Positions 1 to 10,106 are shown, numbered from the stretch's first letter. The stretch is DNA of 10,873 bases from Dunaliella salina (GCA_002284615.2 MU069654.1:271079-281951); one strand, 5' to 3'. A program made the numbers and translations. Notes: a model not told the origin generated them from the sequence alone.

Positions 1-45
1 TGTGTGTGTGAAACGACCTCCACCTTTGAACAGAGCTCCTCCAGC

Positions 46-113
46 CCCCTTCAGTCTAGCAGCAACATCAGCACAGGCAGCAACCCCAGCAGCAACAGGA
101 GCAGCAGCAAGGA
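46..113. repeat. AGC/CAG-rich low-complexity stretch
   Basis: Irregular AGC and AAC triplets (CAGCAGCAACAGGAGCAGC at its core). Two plus frames stay open from base 1 to about 144, one Ser-rich and one Pro/Ala-rich (AATSAQAATPAATGAAAR). A coding remnant cannot be excluded, but triplet repeats alone explain the open frames. Confidence 0.5.
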
Positions 114-167
114 TTCGAATTGGGTGTTCAAACTGAGAAATTGATGCCAGCCATAAGCCCTTCGAGC

Positions 168-253
168 CCATTCAAATTTGAATATTAATTTTGGGCCCCC
201 CATTCAAACTTGGATCAAAATTTTTATTAACTTCCAAGTGAAGACCATTCAAA
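168..253. repeat. three CCATTCAAA copies with a 14-bp palindrome
   Basis: CCATTCAAA occurs at 168, 200 and 245. The first copy lies in the perfect palindrome ATTCAAATTTGAAT (170-183). The AT-rich setting differs from the GC-rich flanks. Function unknown. Confidence 0.5.
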
Positions 254-310
254 TTGGTCATGATGACACGGTATCTTTTTGTGGCACCTGTGTGTGAGAC
301 TGGATCGTGG

Positions 311-430
311 TGCTGTTGGTTTGTGACCGAAAAGGCCTGTTAGCAACAGGTGCTGTTGGTGTGTGACCGAAAAGGCCTGTTAGCAACAGGTGCTGTTGGT
401 GTGTGACCGAAAAGGCCTGTTAGCAACAGG
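311..430. repeat. 40-bp tandem repeat, 3 copies
   Basis: Three adjacent 40-bp units (311, 351, 391) differ at only one position (T to G at unit base 11), so the expansion is recent. Each unit ends in CCTGTTAGCAACAGG, a perfect 6-bp hairpin stem with an AGC loop. Each unit border reads AACAG|GTGCTG, which resembles a splice donor, like the clearer donor-bearing repeats further right. Confidence 0.95.
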
Positions 431-1917
431 TGTGTTTATCTATCAGGCCCTTTGACGCAAGACTAAGACACAAATTCATGACGCAAGATTATGGCGCAAG
501 ACTGGCGAAATCAGTCGTTCTTGTGTTTCAACGTATGCCAGGAACGCCCATGTGGGGTTGGACCTCTTAGTTCTTATCTCTGGGGGGGTTATGACAGAAT
601 TTCTCTTGGCCTCCTCGGCCTCACCTCCCCCAAAACTTTTTTATGCAGATGTGTTCTGTAATTAGAAGACACAACCCTGCAAAAATGTTGTGCGGGAATC
701 AGTTAGGTGTGTGAGGAAGGATGCTCAGTAAGGGAAAAAATTGGCAAATATCATTTCATGTGGTATAGTAGGCACCATTGAAAAGGAAACGCGCTCAATT
801 GGTGTGGCTTAGCTGGGTCTGGGGGGGCGAGAACATCTGGAGGGGAAAGAGGGTTTTTGAGCTGGGAAGCCCGCTTTCCCTCATGGAGCACTCCCTGTCG
901 ATTTTTTCATTGTAAGCAGGAGTGTAGGAAAAAAATTCTCCTGGAGAGCGCGTGTAAATTTTCCCCGGACCCCCATGAGGAAACACCCTACCCAAAAACC
1001 CCCCTTCAGTGCCCTTCGCGGACAAGACCTGCTCCTCTTGAAATTCCTCATCCATCTGCATACTCATCGCAATCAATTATTGACTTGGAGCAGAGTTATG
1101 GGACAAAAACCAAGGAACGGACACCCATGCAAGCCTGCCCTTCCAGGCATCCACAACTGGTTTGCAAGTCCATAAACTGCCCTTGACTTCTTGCATGCAA
1201 AGATAGATTATACATGGTCACTTTCATGGAACTTTGGATTTGTTTGCTGCATGTTTGCCTTCACATCCCCACCAACCTGCACCCATTCGCATGTGGGACT
1301 GACTCTGAATCATGCAGAGACCCCCTCCCTTATACCCAATTTGTATAAAGAGGGTGCCAACCAACAGTTCTTGAGCTCAGTCCTGAATCCGATGGTGTAT
1401 TTGAAATTCTGGAGAAGTGTCCCATTAAGGCTCTGGAGGGGAGGTCCCAAAAAGTTTAGACCCCCCTCGACTGACCATCCCCCGCCGACCTTCTCTGATT
1501 GGACCCATATATACACCTATCAATAGCTCTTGAAACCAGGATTCCGAATACATAGTTCTTATAAGGATTGACACGTGCCGTCCAAAAGTTACACGAACTC
1601 TACCCTCCTGTTTCAAGTGTTCAAAACTTATGTTTTGTTGCCAAAAGGATGCAGAGTAGGAATTGTGGTCGAAACTCGGAGCCTTCATCAGGTCTTGCTT
1701 CAAATTTTGATCTGTCATAGATCACCTGAGCAATAGAAATTCAGGACACAAAGAGAGCGAATTAAAGTAGAGTTCATGAGTATGATGAGGTGCTTCACAT
1801 ATTATATTCAGATCGCAGAGGTTGAAATCAAGATCAGAAGTCCACACACCAGAGACGCTCCTAAGGGGTTAGCAGTGGCCCAAAGTAGCATGCCCCAAGC
1901 AAAGATTTCCTGTAACT
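431..1917. other. unique intronic sequence, no gene recognised
   Basis: It holds a few GACGCAAGA-like short repeats (452-503) and several G or C homopolymer runs. Short open frames occur on both strands (for example 857-1186 and 1191-1526 on plus), with no known domain and no compositional sign of coding. No RNA gene or mobile-element ends were seen. Confidence 0.5.
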
Positions 1918-2070
1918 GGCCGTTTTGAAATTTGTAGCCTGCAAGCTTTTATGGGGCTCTGCAGCACCTAATTATGGGCTGGCTGTTTTGAAATTTGTAG
2001 CCTGCAAGCTTTGATGGGGCTCTGCAGCACCTAATGGGGCTCTGCAGCACCTAATTATTGAAACAGCCAG
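1918..2070. repeat. 63-bp tandem duplication with a nested 20-bp duplication and inverted repeat
   Basis: The segment starting GGCCGTTTTGAAATTTGTAG at 1918 is repeated from 1981 with few changes (period 63). Inside the second copy, a 20-bp unit (TGGGGCTCTGCAGCACCTAA) is doubled again. CTGGCTGTTT (1979-1988) is matched by its exact reverse complement AAACAGCCAG at 2061-2070, so the second copy sits in a 10-bp inverted repeat. No target duplication was seen, so a mobile origin is not shown. Confidence 0.85.
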
Positions 2071-3023
2071 TAGCAAGGCACCTAGCTCCTTAGATGCGAC
2101 ATGAACCCTGTTTTTCACCACCAAAACTCCACATCTGACTACCTGCTGCGCCAAATCAGGTGACTTTGGTATTTCTGTGTTACAGCGACAAAATGCCATT
2201 GCAAGTGATGGATTGAAATGACCCAGTGGATGGTGAGATACATAACTTCCTCAAAGACAATCCAGCACAGCAGGAGCCAAACCGCCAGTCCGCCCCTCTT
2301 ATCCTACTATTGAATATGCAGGATGTTAACTGTGTATGTGCAGGTTATTAAGACAAATTTTCGGAAGCAAGAATGGGCCCCTAAGTGGAACTGTGGTCCG
2401 TTTTGGGGTGACCTGATGCTAAAAGAGTGCTCTGGGGTTCCCATTTTTTGACAACAGATGCATCAGAGGGCATCAGCTGGCCAATCTGTCAGACATGCTC
2501 TTTCACAACTCTCTTTCTTAAATCTAATTATGCCCACCATTTTCATTGATAAAATGTTGCATTCACCAAAAAATGATGAAAATTGGATGGCATCAGATCT
2601 CTTCCCCAGCCTCAGATCACCCAAAAGCAGCCCGCATCTCCACCCCTGGGCTATTTTCACTCGCCAAAATATTTCTTCATAACTCTTACATGGCATGCTA
2701 ACATCCTGCATATTCAAAAATAGGAAAAAAGAAGGTTGACGTTTTTGGCGTCCCTTCGGTCAGGCTGGGCATGCTAGGCAAAGATCGAGGGAGATAATGA
2801 AGTAGACAGATTTCCGCCTTTTTTGTACGCACAATAGTCTAAGGCAGCTTATTTGGCACTTCTGCATAAAAAAAGTGGGGATGAGGCCCAATGAGTGAGC
2901 CAGGGGCATTTTAGGCCATTTCCTGGGAAGTAGGCGCCGAAGTGCATGTTTTGACCTGCATTTGCCCCATATTTTGGCTCCCAGGTAGGTTTTATATCAA
3001 GCCTGACCCACCGGAGTGAAAGA
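2071..3023. other. unique intronic sequence, no gene recognised
   Basis: There are only short, unmatched open frames on both strands (2458-2682 plus, 2463-2717 minus) that overlap and show no family features. No structural RNA or clear repeat was seen. Confidence 0.5.
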
Positions 3024-3042
3024 GGGGGGGGGGGGGGGGGGG
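3024..3042. repeat. poly-G run of 19
   Basis: Nineteen consecutive G on the plus strand, after GAAAGA. Such runs can form G-quadruplexes and are prone to length errors in sequencing, so the exact number is uncertain. Confidence 0.95.
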
Positions 3043-3350
3043 ATGGTCCCAAAGCACTTGGAGCATTAGCGCTTCGCCAGGCAAAAGTGGTGCAAAAGTG
3101 GAAAGCAGGCACGCGCAGCATCTGGCCACGTTCTGAGTATGCAGTCTTGTCAAATGTGTTCTTCAAGTATGCCCTGCCAAGTTTGGGGGCCCGGGTGCAG
3201 GTGTGCACATTCCTGTTGCTTGGTCAAAGCTGGGAGCAACTTAAACCAAGAATCTTGGCATTGTGCTCCACTCAGCACCCTGACTGGATGAGCTCGCTTT
3301 TCTTCTCCAACACTGAAATTCTGCTTGATGAGACCTCACCTGGTGGCCCG

Positions 3351-3400
3351 AGTGGCGTTTGGTGACGTTTGGTGCCGTTTGATGCCGTTTGATGCCGTTT
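3351..3400. repeat. 10-bp tandem repeat, 5 copies
   Basis: Five decamers of the form RRTGMCGTTT end at 3360, 3370, 3380, 3390 and 3400. The last two full copies, GATGCCGTTT, are identical. A small intronic minisatellite with no evident role. Confidence 0.9.
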
Positions 3401-4362
3401 AAATTCCCTGCTCCATTCCAGGACGTCTCATCCATGGCATTCCAACAAAATGATCTATAAAACTGGTTGCTCGAATCGTCCCTTGAATCCATTCATACTT
3501 TGCGAAGCCTTATTTTCTCGCCATGTCCCTGCCTAATTGGGGGATTTTCTGGACCTTGGCCCCAGCCCCCCGGAACCCCAGGAAATGCTACTGATGAAAT
3601 GCCCAACCATCGCTGTCAGCCAGGTAAGCTGGGGGGGGCGATTCCTGAGGACCCTTTTCTGGCAGGGATTTTGACTGATTCCTGGGCCCTCACCCTGGGC
3701 CCCCCCCTTGCTAAAACTGAGTAGAATACAGGTTTGCTTGACTATCCTCAGGGTAAGGACCATACAAGAATGCTCCAAGGTGAGAGGGGCTGTTGCTTCA
3801 TCATCTCAAACATACATGCCCAACCTGACCTTGGCACAATTCTTTCTAAGGAAAATGGCTGGAATTCTGTATTTCACCAACCACTGGGTATTTTCACTCC
3901 CTCTTTTTGCAATGATATCCATTTTTATCGCAAGGACTCCGGACTATTGAGAATCACCCAATTTGGTGCAATGGGTGATCTGGAATAAAGATTTGGTAGT
4001 AAAAACTAGGGTTCACATGCCGCAGCTGGTCAGGCATGTGTCCCCAACTGGCAAGCCGTATGCTCCAGTGCTAAACACCTATAGGAATGAAGCTTTTAGC
4101 TTGCAAGTTGGGGGAGGTCTTTGCAGGGGGCATGCAAAAAACACCTTATTTTGGGCCTCAGCTGCCCTCCTCTGCAAATGTATTGTGTGTATGGAAAACA
4201 TGAGGGTTGGCATGGTCAGATGTTTTTTGAGAATCAAAAGCAAGAAAGAGCATGTCCGGCAAAAAGGCCAGGTGACCCCCCTTCTGCTGGCCCCTCTGGT
4301 ATTGCATTTCTGTGTTGCAGTGTTTTTTTGTGTTTTTTCCCTTGTCTTCGTGTTGAGTTTTT
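3401..4362. other. unique intronic sequence, no gene recognised
   Basis: The longest open frame (3963-4427, plus) has no recognisable domain, and its hydrophobic Cys/Val tail is just the translation of the repeat that begins at 4363. A good donor-like CCAG|GTAAGC lies at 3624, but no helicase-like exon precedes it. A T-rich stretch (4320-4362) leads into the acceptor array. Confidence 0.5.
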
Positions 4363-5458
<1,096 letters not shown>

Positions 5459-5515
5459 ACCTGGTGGAGTCCTTAGTGTCAGGCCTGCGTGTGCCATGTG
5501 CTAGGAGAGGACAAC

Positions 5516-5812
<297 letters not shown>

Positions 5813-5907
5813 CCATTCCACCCCCATTCAGCGCGGTAATAGGGTATTCTTGGATGGAGACATGCACCAAACTGCTGATCAATACTGCTAGGCCTGCTTG
5901 CACTTGA

Positions 5908-6577
5908 AGCAATGGTTGGGGCTGCATGCTCATGATGGGCCCTGCGCGCGAGCTACCATGCATGCACCCTACACTCAGGCGCTGATGACTTGTATTTTGG
6001 TTCTGCTTTCTTTTCCTCCATAGCCAGGAGATGGACCTGTAGTGCCGGTGATGGATTCTGTGTACGAGCTGGCATGCATGCACCCTGTGCTTTTTTGTTG
6101 ATTTTTTTTTAAGTTCGGTTTTCCTCTCCTCACAGCCAGGAGGTGGGCTTGTGGTGTTGGTGATGGATTCTACGCACAAGTTGGCATGCACGCACCCCGC
6201 ACTCCTTTTTGTCTTTTTTTTTTTTTCGATTTTCCTTTCACGGCCATGAGATGGGCCTGTGGTGCAGGTGATGGATCTGCATATGAGGTGACATGCATGC
6301 ACCCTGCACTCTTTCCCTGATGTCTTGCTTTTTGTTTAGTTTTCCTTTCCTCGCAGCCAGGAGATGGGCCTGTGGTGCTGGTGATGGATCCTGCGTATGA
6401 GCTGGCATAGATACACCCTGCACTTCTTCCCTGATGTCTTACTTTTTGTTTCGTTTTCCTTTCCTCGCAGCCGGGAGATGGGCCTGTAGTGCTGGTGATG
6501 GATCCTGTGTATGAGCTGGCATAGATGCACCCTGCAATTTTTCACTGGTGTCTTGTTTCATTTTCCTATCCACACAG
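5908..6577 (+). repeat. acceptor-derived array: six 107-116-bp copies of the intron end plus 51 exonic bases
   Basis: Units begin near 5908 (worn), then at 6024, 6136, 6244, 6357 and 6471; the true exon follows at 6578. Each starts with a copy of exon bases CCAGGAGATGGGCCTGTGG, continues to the position of ELA in motif Ia, then has a TGCATGCACCC-type stretch, a pyrimidine tract and an acceptor. AG is present before 6024, 6136, 6357 and 6471. The copy before 6244 reads CACGG and has lost it. Translated copies read [17 protein letters not shown] then stop (6357) or a close variant. They share GATTCT/GATCCT where the true exon has GCCCCC, so they are closer to each other than to the exon. Confidence 0.93.
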
Positions 6578-6718
6578 CCAGGAGATGGGCCTGTGGTGTT
6601 GGTGATGGCCCCCACACGAGAGTTGGCCATCCAGATCCAGCAGGAGTGCCAACGGTTTGGGAGCTCCTCAAAAATCAAGAACACAGCTGTGTATGGGGGC
6701 GTGCCCAAGCAGATGCAA
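6578..6718 (+). CDS. DEAD-box RNA helicase (DDX5/DBP2, RH20-like), internal exon with motif Ia
   Basis: This exon encodes 47 residues, starting [20 protein letters not shown] and ending YGGVPKQMQ. Motif Ia, APTRELA, is at exon residues 11-17 and GG at 40-41; in the family both contact RNA. NAQPLLQ of the previous exon joins PGDGP as expected for DBP2/RH20 proteins, which supports both splice choices. The acceptor is TATCCACACAG at 6567-6577 and the donor is ATGCAA|GTGAGT at 6719, a strong consensus donor. Phase is 0 at both ends. The exon is bracketed by arrays made from its own borders. Five imperfect copies of its first 51 bases lie upstream, and its last nine bases are repeated downstream with the donor. 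The true copy is the one that keeps APTRELA and continues into IQIQQE; the upstream copies have changed residues there and soon hit stops. Confidence 0.94.
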
Positions 6719-7383
6719 GTGAGTGCTCAGCAGATGCAAGTGAGTGCTGAGCAGGTGCAAGTGAGTGCTCAGCAGGTGCAAGTGAGTGCCGAACAAATGC
6801 GAGTGAGTGCACAAGCAGGTGCAAGTGAGTGCCGAACAAATGCAAGTGAGTGCACAAGCAGGTGCAAGTGAGTGCTCAGCGGATGCAAGTGAATGCTGAG
6901 CACGTGCAAGTAAGTGCACAAGCAGGTGCAAGTGAGTGCGGAACAAATGCAAGTAAGTGCACAAGCAGGTGTAAGTGAGTGCTGAGCAGATGCAAGTGAG
7001 TGCACAAGCAGGTGCAAGTGAGTGCTCAGCGGATGCAAGTGAATGCTGAGCAGGTGCAAGTGAGTGTCAAACAAATGCAAGTGAGTGCTGAGCGGATGCA
7101 AGTGAGTGCTCAGCAGATGCGAGTGAGTGCAGAACAAATGCAAGTAAGTGCACAAGCAGGTGCAAGTGAGTGCGGAACAAATGCAAGTGAGTGCACAAGC
7201 AGGTGCAAGTGAGTGCTCAGCGGATGCAAGTGAATGCTGAGCAGGTGCAAGTGAGTGTCAAACAAGTGCAAGTGAGTGCTCAGCGGATGCAAGTGAGTGC
7301 TCAGCAGATGCGAGTGAGTGCGGAACACATGCAAGTAAGTGCACAAGCAGGTGCAAGTGAGTGCTGAGCAGGTGAAAGTGAGT
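6710..7383 (+). repeat. donor-derived minisatellite: 32 GTRAGT-type sites at 21/22-bp spacing
   Basis: The real junction CAGATGCAA|GTGAGTGCT is repeated in tandem. Sites fall at 6719, 6740, 6761, 6782, 6803, 6825 and on to 7378. I count 32 including the true donor: 25 GTGAGT, 4 GTAAGT and 3 GTGAAT. Most units are 21 bp; eight of the form GTRAGTGCACAAGCAGGTGYAA are 22 bp. Units 14-22 (from 6996) recur as units 23-31 (from 7187), a 191-bp higher-order duplication. Each unit carries the last nine exonic bases plus a near-perfect donor. The exon frame stays open through the first units ([28 protein letters not shown]) and on to a stop just after 6871. Confidence 0.95.
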
Positions 7384-7770
7384 GCTGTTGCCAGCTACAC
7401 CTCCACCAAGACCAACGCATGGCCATACGAACACCTTAGGTGGAATGTTGTCACCATGTAAGTTTTTGGTGCAGCAAAATAGAACGAACTAAGCAACAAA
7501 CAAGCAGGTGCAAGTGACTGGAATTGCCAGCTGCACCACAACCAAGATCAACCAATGGCTCTCGGATGGACTGCTGTCATTATTGATGTTTTTGGTACTA
7601 CAGTAAAGAAAACAACAAACAATGAAGTGAGTGCTGTTGCCGGCTACACCACCGCCAAGATCAAAGAACGGCAATAATCAAGGTTATCTAGATCGACCAG
7701 GCTCAGGTGGAACGTTGCCATTATGGATGTTTTCATACAACCAGGCAAAAGAAATAAAGCAGAAAACAAA
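7378..7770 (+). repeat. larger tandem repeat, 3 diverged copies of about 115-135 bp
   Basis: Copies begin at 7378, 7514 and 7627. Each has GTGASTGSWRTTGCC, then ACACC...CCAAGAYCAA, a GATGGA/GGTGGAA stretch, a TTTTTGGT or TTTTCAT stretch, and an A-rich AACAAACAA tail. The start is a donor-array unit (GTGAGTGCTGTTGCC), so this looks like a second level of expansion that captured sequence beyond the 21-bp array. Confidence 0.8.
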
Positions 7771-7904
7771 TATAAACTTGGCACAACAGGCATCCATGAT
7801 GACGGCACTCCACCTGTGTGAGTTCCTCGTCCATCTACCTACCACGCCCATGGAGCAGCATGCTCCCGCGAACAAACCCCACGATGTGACTCATGCATGC
7901 AATC
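7771..7904. other. unique intronic sequence between larger repeat and tRNA-like segment
   Basis: No gene, repeat or RNA structure was recognised. If the tRNA-like segment is a SINE head, this would be its body, but nothing here shows that directly. Confidence 0.4.
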
Positions 7905-7985
7905 CCTAATGTGGGATTTGAACCCTCTATTCTCTGTAGAATCAGCAAGCTTACAGGCTGGAGCTATCTGGCACCATCTCATTCA
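7905..7985 (-). other. tRNA-like segment with pol III box B and imperfect box A (possible SINE head)
   Basis: Read on the minus strand, GGTTCAAATCC (7914-7924) fits the box B consensus. It sits in a T-arm-like GGGTTCAAATCCC. About 30 bases upstream, TAGCTCCAGCCTG (7954-7966) resembles box A with one extra C. Between them ATTCTACAGAGAAT forms a 5-bp stem with only a 4-base loop, not a 7-base anticodon loop, and the expected acceptor stem does not pair. So this is not a working tRNA gene. A decayed tRNA or the head of a tRNA-derived SINE is possible; no element end or target duplication was found. Confidence 0.35.
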
Positions 7986-8020
7986 TTGAAAAGCAAACAA
8001 GGAGCGAGGAGGGGTAGAGG

Positions 8021-8152
8021 CGGATCTGAGCGGGGCAGCGCTGGGCTGAAGTATCTGAGCTGAGCCGGGCCTCGCTCAGAGCTGCAGTCTCTGAGCTGGG
8101 TTGAGCCGGGCTGAACTATCTGAGCTGGGCTGAGGTGTATGATCTGAGCTGT
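8021..8152. repeat. degenerate CTGAGCTGGGCTGA repeat
   Basis: Irregular copies of TCTGAGCTGRGCYGRG with spacers of 5-20 bp, including ATCTGAGCTGAGCCGGGC, CTCTGAGCTGGGTTGAGCC and ATCTGAGCTGGGCTGAGG. Worn minisatellite; no function seen. Confidence 0.75.
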
Positions 8153-8509
8153 GTCTTGCCTCGAAACTGCAGCTGTTCCACATGCAGCTTGCATGTATCC
8201 ATGTTAGGTTTGTTTGCGCGCCTGCGCGAACAGGCCAGGCCTTGCCATCGACTGGAGATTCCATCCATGTGGCTGCATAGGATGTTAAAGAATGGGCACC
8301 TGAGCCTGCTCTTCTTCTGTAGTGCGAGGCCAGCATGCCTCGCCCAGTTGCTGCCCTTTGGATCGAATGACACTGACAATAATTTTGCGAGTCACACTGC
8401 AGATGATCGCTTTGCTCTGGGCTTGCTTGCTTGCATGTTGTCCACTGGAACAGGGTGTGTCTGTTGGGCGCGGACTCCGTCTGGGGAGCTTGTGCTGCAA
8501 GCTTTTTCG
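8153..8509. other. unique intronic sequence, no gene recognised
   Basis: Several open frames overlap here on both strands without any recognisable domain. The minus frame 8076-8813 is long only because it runs into the repeat from 8510. No RNA structure was noticed. Confidence 0.5.
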
Positions 8510-9178
8510 TGCCAAAAAGTGACAGCCCGTGCTCTTTTCTGCCTTGGTGTCTCCAGATGCCTGAGCTGACATGCAAGACAAATCGTGCTCTGTTCTGTCC
8601 TGTCTTCTGATGCTTGTGCGGACACGCAACATGAATCGTGCTCTGTTCTGTCCTGTCTTCTGATGCCTGAGCTGACATGCAAGACAAATCGTGCTCTGTT
8701 CTGTCCTGTCTCCTGATGCCTTTGCGGACACGCAACATGAATCGTGCTCTGTTCTGTCCTGTCTTCTGATGCCTGTGCGGACACGCAACATGACTTGTGC
8801 TCTGTTCCGTCATGGTGTCTTCAAATGCCCAAGCTGACTTGCAAAACAGATCATGCTTGCCGTTCTATCTTGGGTGTATTCTCATGCCTGATTTGAGTCG
8901 CAGAACAGATTGTGCTCTGTCCTATTTTGGTGTCTTCTGATGCCTGAGTACCTACTCCAAAACAGATTGTGCTTTCTGCTCTATCTTGGTGTATCCTCAT
9001 GCCTGAGCTGACTCGCCAAACAGATTGTGCTTTCTGTTCCATACTGGTGTCTGCTGAAGCCCGCGCTGGCATGCAAAACAAACCATGCTCTGTTCTGTCT
9101 TGTTATCCTCTGGTACCTGGCTGGTTTGAACACAAGTTTTGCTTTGTCCTGTCCTGGTGTGGACTAATGTCTTATATG
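8510..9178. repeat. 53-60-bp minisatellite, left part (about 11 units)
   Basis: The core GTGCTCTGTTCTG recurs at 8585, 8638, 8691, 8744 and 8797, exactly 53 bp apart, then at 55-60-bp steps in more worn copies (8911, 8968, 9026, 9085, 9140). In the regular block two unit types are mixed: GAGCTGACATGCAAGACAAA and GCGGACACGCAACATGAA. Graded wear to the right suggests the 8570-8810 block is the youngest. The array is cut by the transposon at 9179 and resumes at 10209. Confidence 0.93.
9171..9178. repeat. target site duplication, left (CTTATATG)
   Basis: Perfect 8-bp match to 10201-10208, directly next to the terminal inverted repeat. Eight bp is the duplication length of hAT (and P-type) transposases. 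It fits only half of the usual hAT preference nTnnnnAn: T at position 2, but T rather than A at 7. Confidence 0.93.
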
Positions 9179-9189
9179 TAGGGTTGGCC

Positions 9190-9358
9190 AATTCCGTATA
9201 AGGTCTAAGACGTCGTATAATATACGATACGTATAAGACGGCCCGTATAAGTGGGGGGGACCTCCGTATCCGTACCCGTATAAGCGTCTAATACGGCAAA
9301 TTCCGTATTAGACGTTTAGACGGGTATAAGCGTCTAATACGGCAAAATTCCGTATGTG
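9190..9358. repeat. left subterminal CGTAT motif cluster of the transposon
   Basis: CGTAT occurs eight times on plus and ATACG four times in under 170 bp. The odd palindrome CGTATAATATACG is included. A perfect 12-bp inverted repeat pairs CGTCTAATACGG (9285-9296) with CCGTATTAGACG (9303-9314). A direct repeat of GTATAAGCGTCTAATACGGC starts at 9278 and again at 9324. Confidence 0.9.
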
Positions 9359-9483
9359 CCTTAGAAAGGGACCCTTCGAAGTGACCCTTCGACAAAACAT
9401 CGAGTGGCTGAAATTCGATACCCCCAAAAGCTTAACGAAGCTGTTTAATGATTGCATGAATTAAAATGCTTCGAAGTATATAG

Positions 9484-9858
9484 GGCCAGGCTTCAGTTGC
9501 CCCATCACGAAGGGGTGCTCAGGTAAGAGGTACTCAAGCAAGGGATGGTCGATCAGCACAGGGCACACCTACAGGGAACACAGCTGCACAAGATGCTGGC
9601 ACAGGTAGTCCAGCAGGAGGAGGTGCAAGTGAGAGGGAGAGCTCTGCAGTGAGGAGCAGCACTGCAGGGGGCACTGCCGATGGGGCACCACAAGCAGCAG
9701 CAGCAGCAGCAGCAGCAGCTCCTGCACGAGCATTAGCAGCAGCGGGACCAGCACCAGCACCAGCAGCAGCTGAGGAAGAGGCAGGCATGGCGATTGATGC
9801 AGAGGGAAGAAAGTGTGGGGGGGGGGAGTTTGGGATGTGGGGAAAGGTGTGCAAGTAG
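9484..9858 (+). other. low-complexity open frame inside the transposon, uncertain coding
   Basis: The plus frame is open after a stop at 9481 and encodes about 124 residues plus a stop at 9856-9858, with no ATG near its left end. It is rich in Ala, Gly, Ser and Thr, with a poly-Ala run from (AGC)9 and a basic GRKCGGGEFGMWGKVCK end. The end faintly recalls the GRKxSxVWxxF region before BED fingers in hAT proteins, but there is no zinc finger or catalytic motif after it. It may be a transposase remnant or chance. Confidence 0.25.
9693..9719. repeat. (AGC)9 trinucleotide tract
   Basis: Nine perfect AGC triplets inside the transposon, giving poly-Ala, poly-Ser or poly-Gln by frame on plus. Related irregular CAG triplets continue to about 9772. 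Confidence 0.95.
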
Positions 9859-10106
9859 TTGATGGGCTTGATGGGAGAAAGACAGAGTTTTGGGATTGAG
9901 GGAGGCTGCTATGGTCTTTCAAACTGGAGTACAATGACGTCTGTGAGCCATGCCTGTGTGCATGGTGTGTTTGGAACGTTTGGGCTGCCCTAGCCTCGCA
10001 AACTTTCATTTTTTGGTGGAACAGGATTGGGTAGGCATGCTCAGCTCTTTGAGAGCTGCAGAATGACCCCCCTTTGACTTAATTCTGAGAACTTTTAACT
10101 TCTGAA

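Noticed and set aside
311..430. CRISPR-like repeat array
   Set aside because: Units are head-to-tail with no spacers, and the setting is eukaryotic intron; likewise for the 21-, 33- and 53-bp arrays.
1979..2070. Small inverted-repeat mobile element
   Set aside because: Only a 10-bp inverted repeat and no target duplication; local tandem duplication explains most of it.
3624..3630. Strong donor-like CCAG|GTAAGC
   Set aside because: The sequence before it does not match the expected Q-motif exon in any frame, so no exon could be supported.
5820..5831. TPIQ in frame, like the DEAD-box Q motif PTPIQ
   Set aside because: It lies after the Walker A exon, lacks the upstream aromatic and GF context, and sits in a GT-flanked open frame; chance.
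6719..6871. In-frame extension of the helicase exon as constitutive coding sequence
   Set aside because: The family joins the GGVPK region directly to xRDLxxGVEI, and 6719 is a consensus donor. The extension is better seen as intron with optional alternative donors.
7905..7985. Functional tRNA gene
   Set aside because: The acceptor stem does not pair and the putative anticodon hairpin has a 4-base loop; only the pol III boxes look tRNA-like.
8076..8813. 245-residue minus-strand open frame with RHQKTGQNRARF-type repeats
   Set aside because: It is the translation of the 53-bp minisatellite. Three units restore the frame, other frames are open too, and it lies inside a plus-strand intron.
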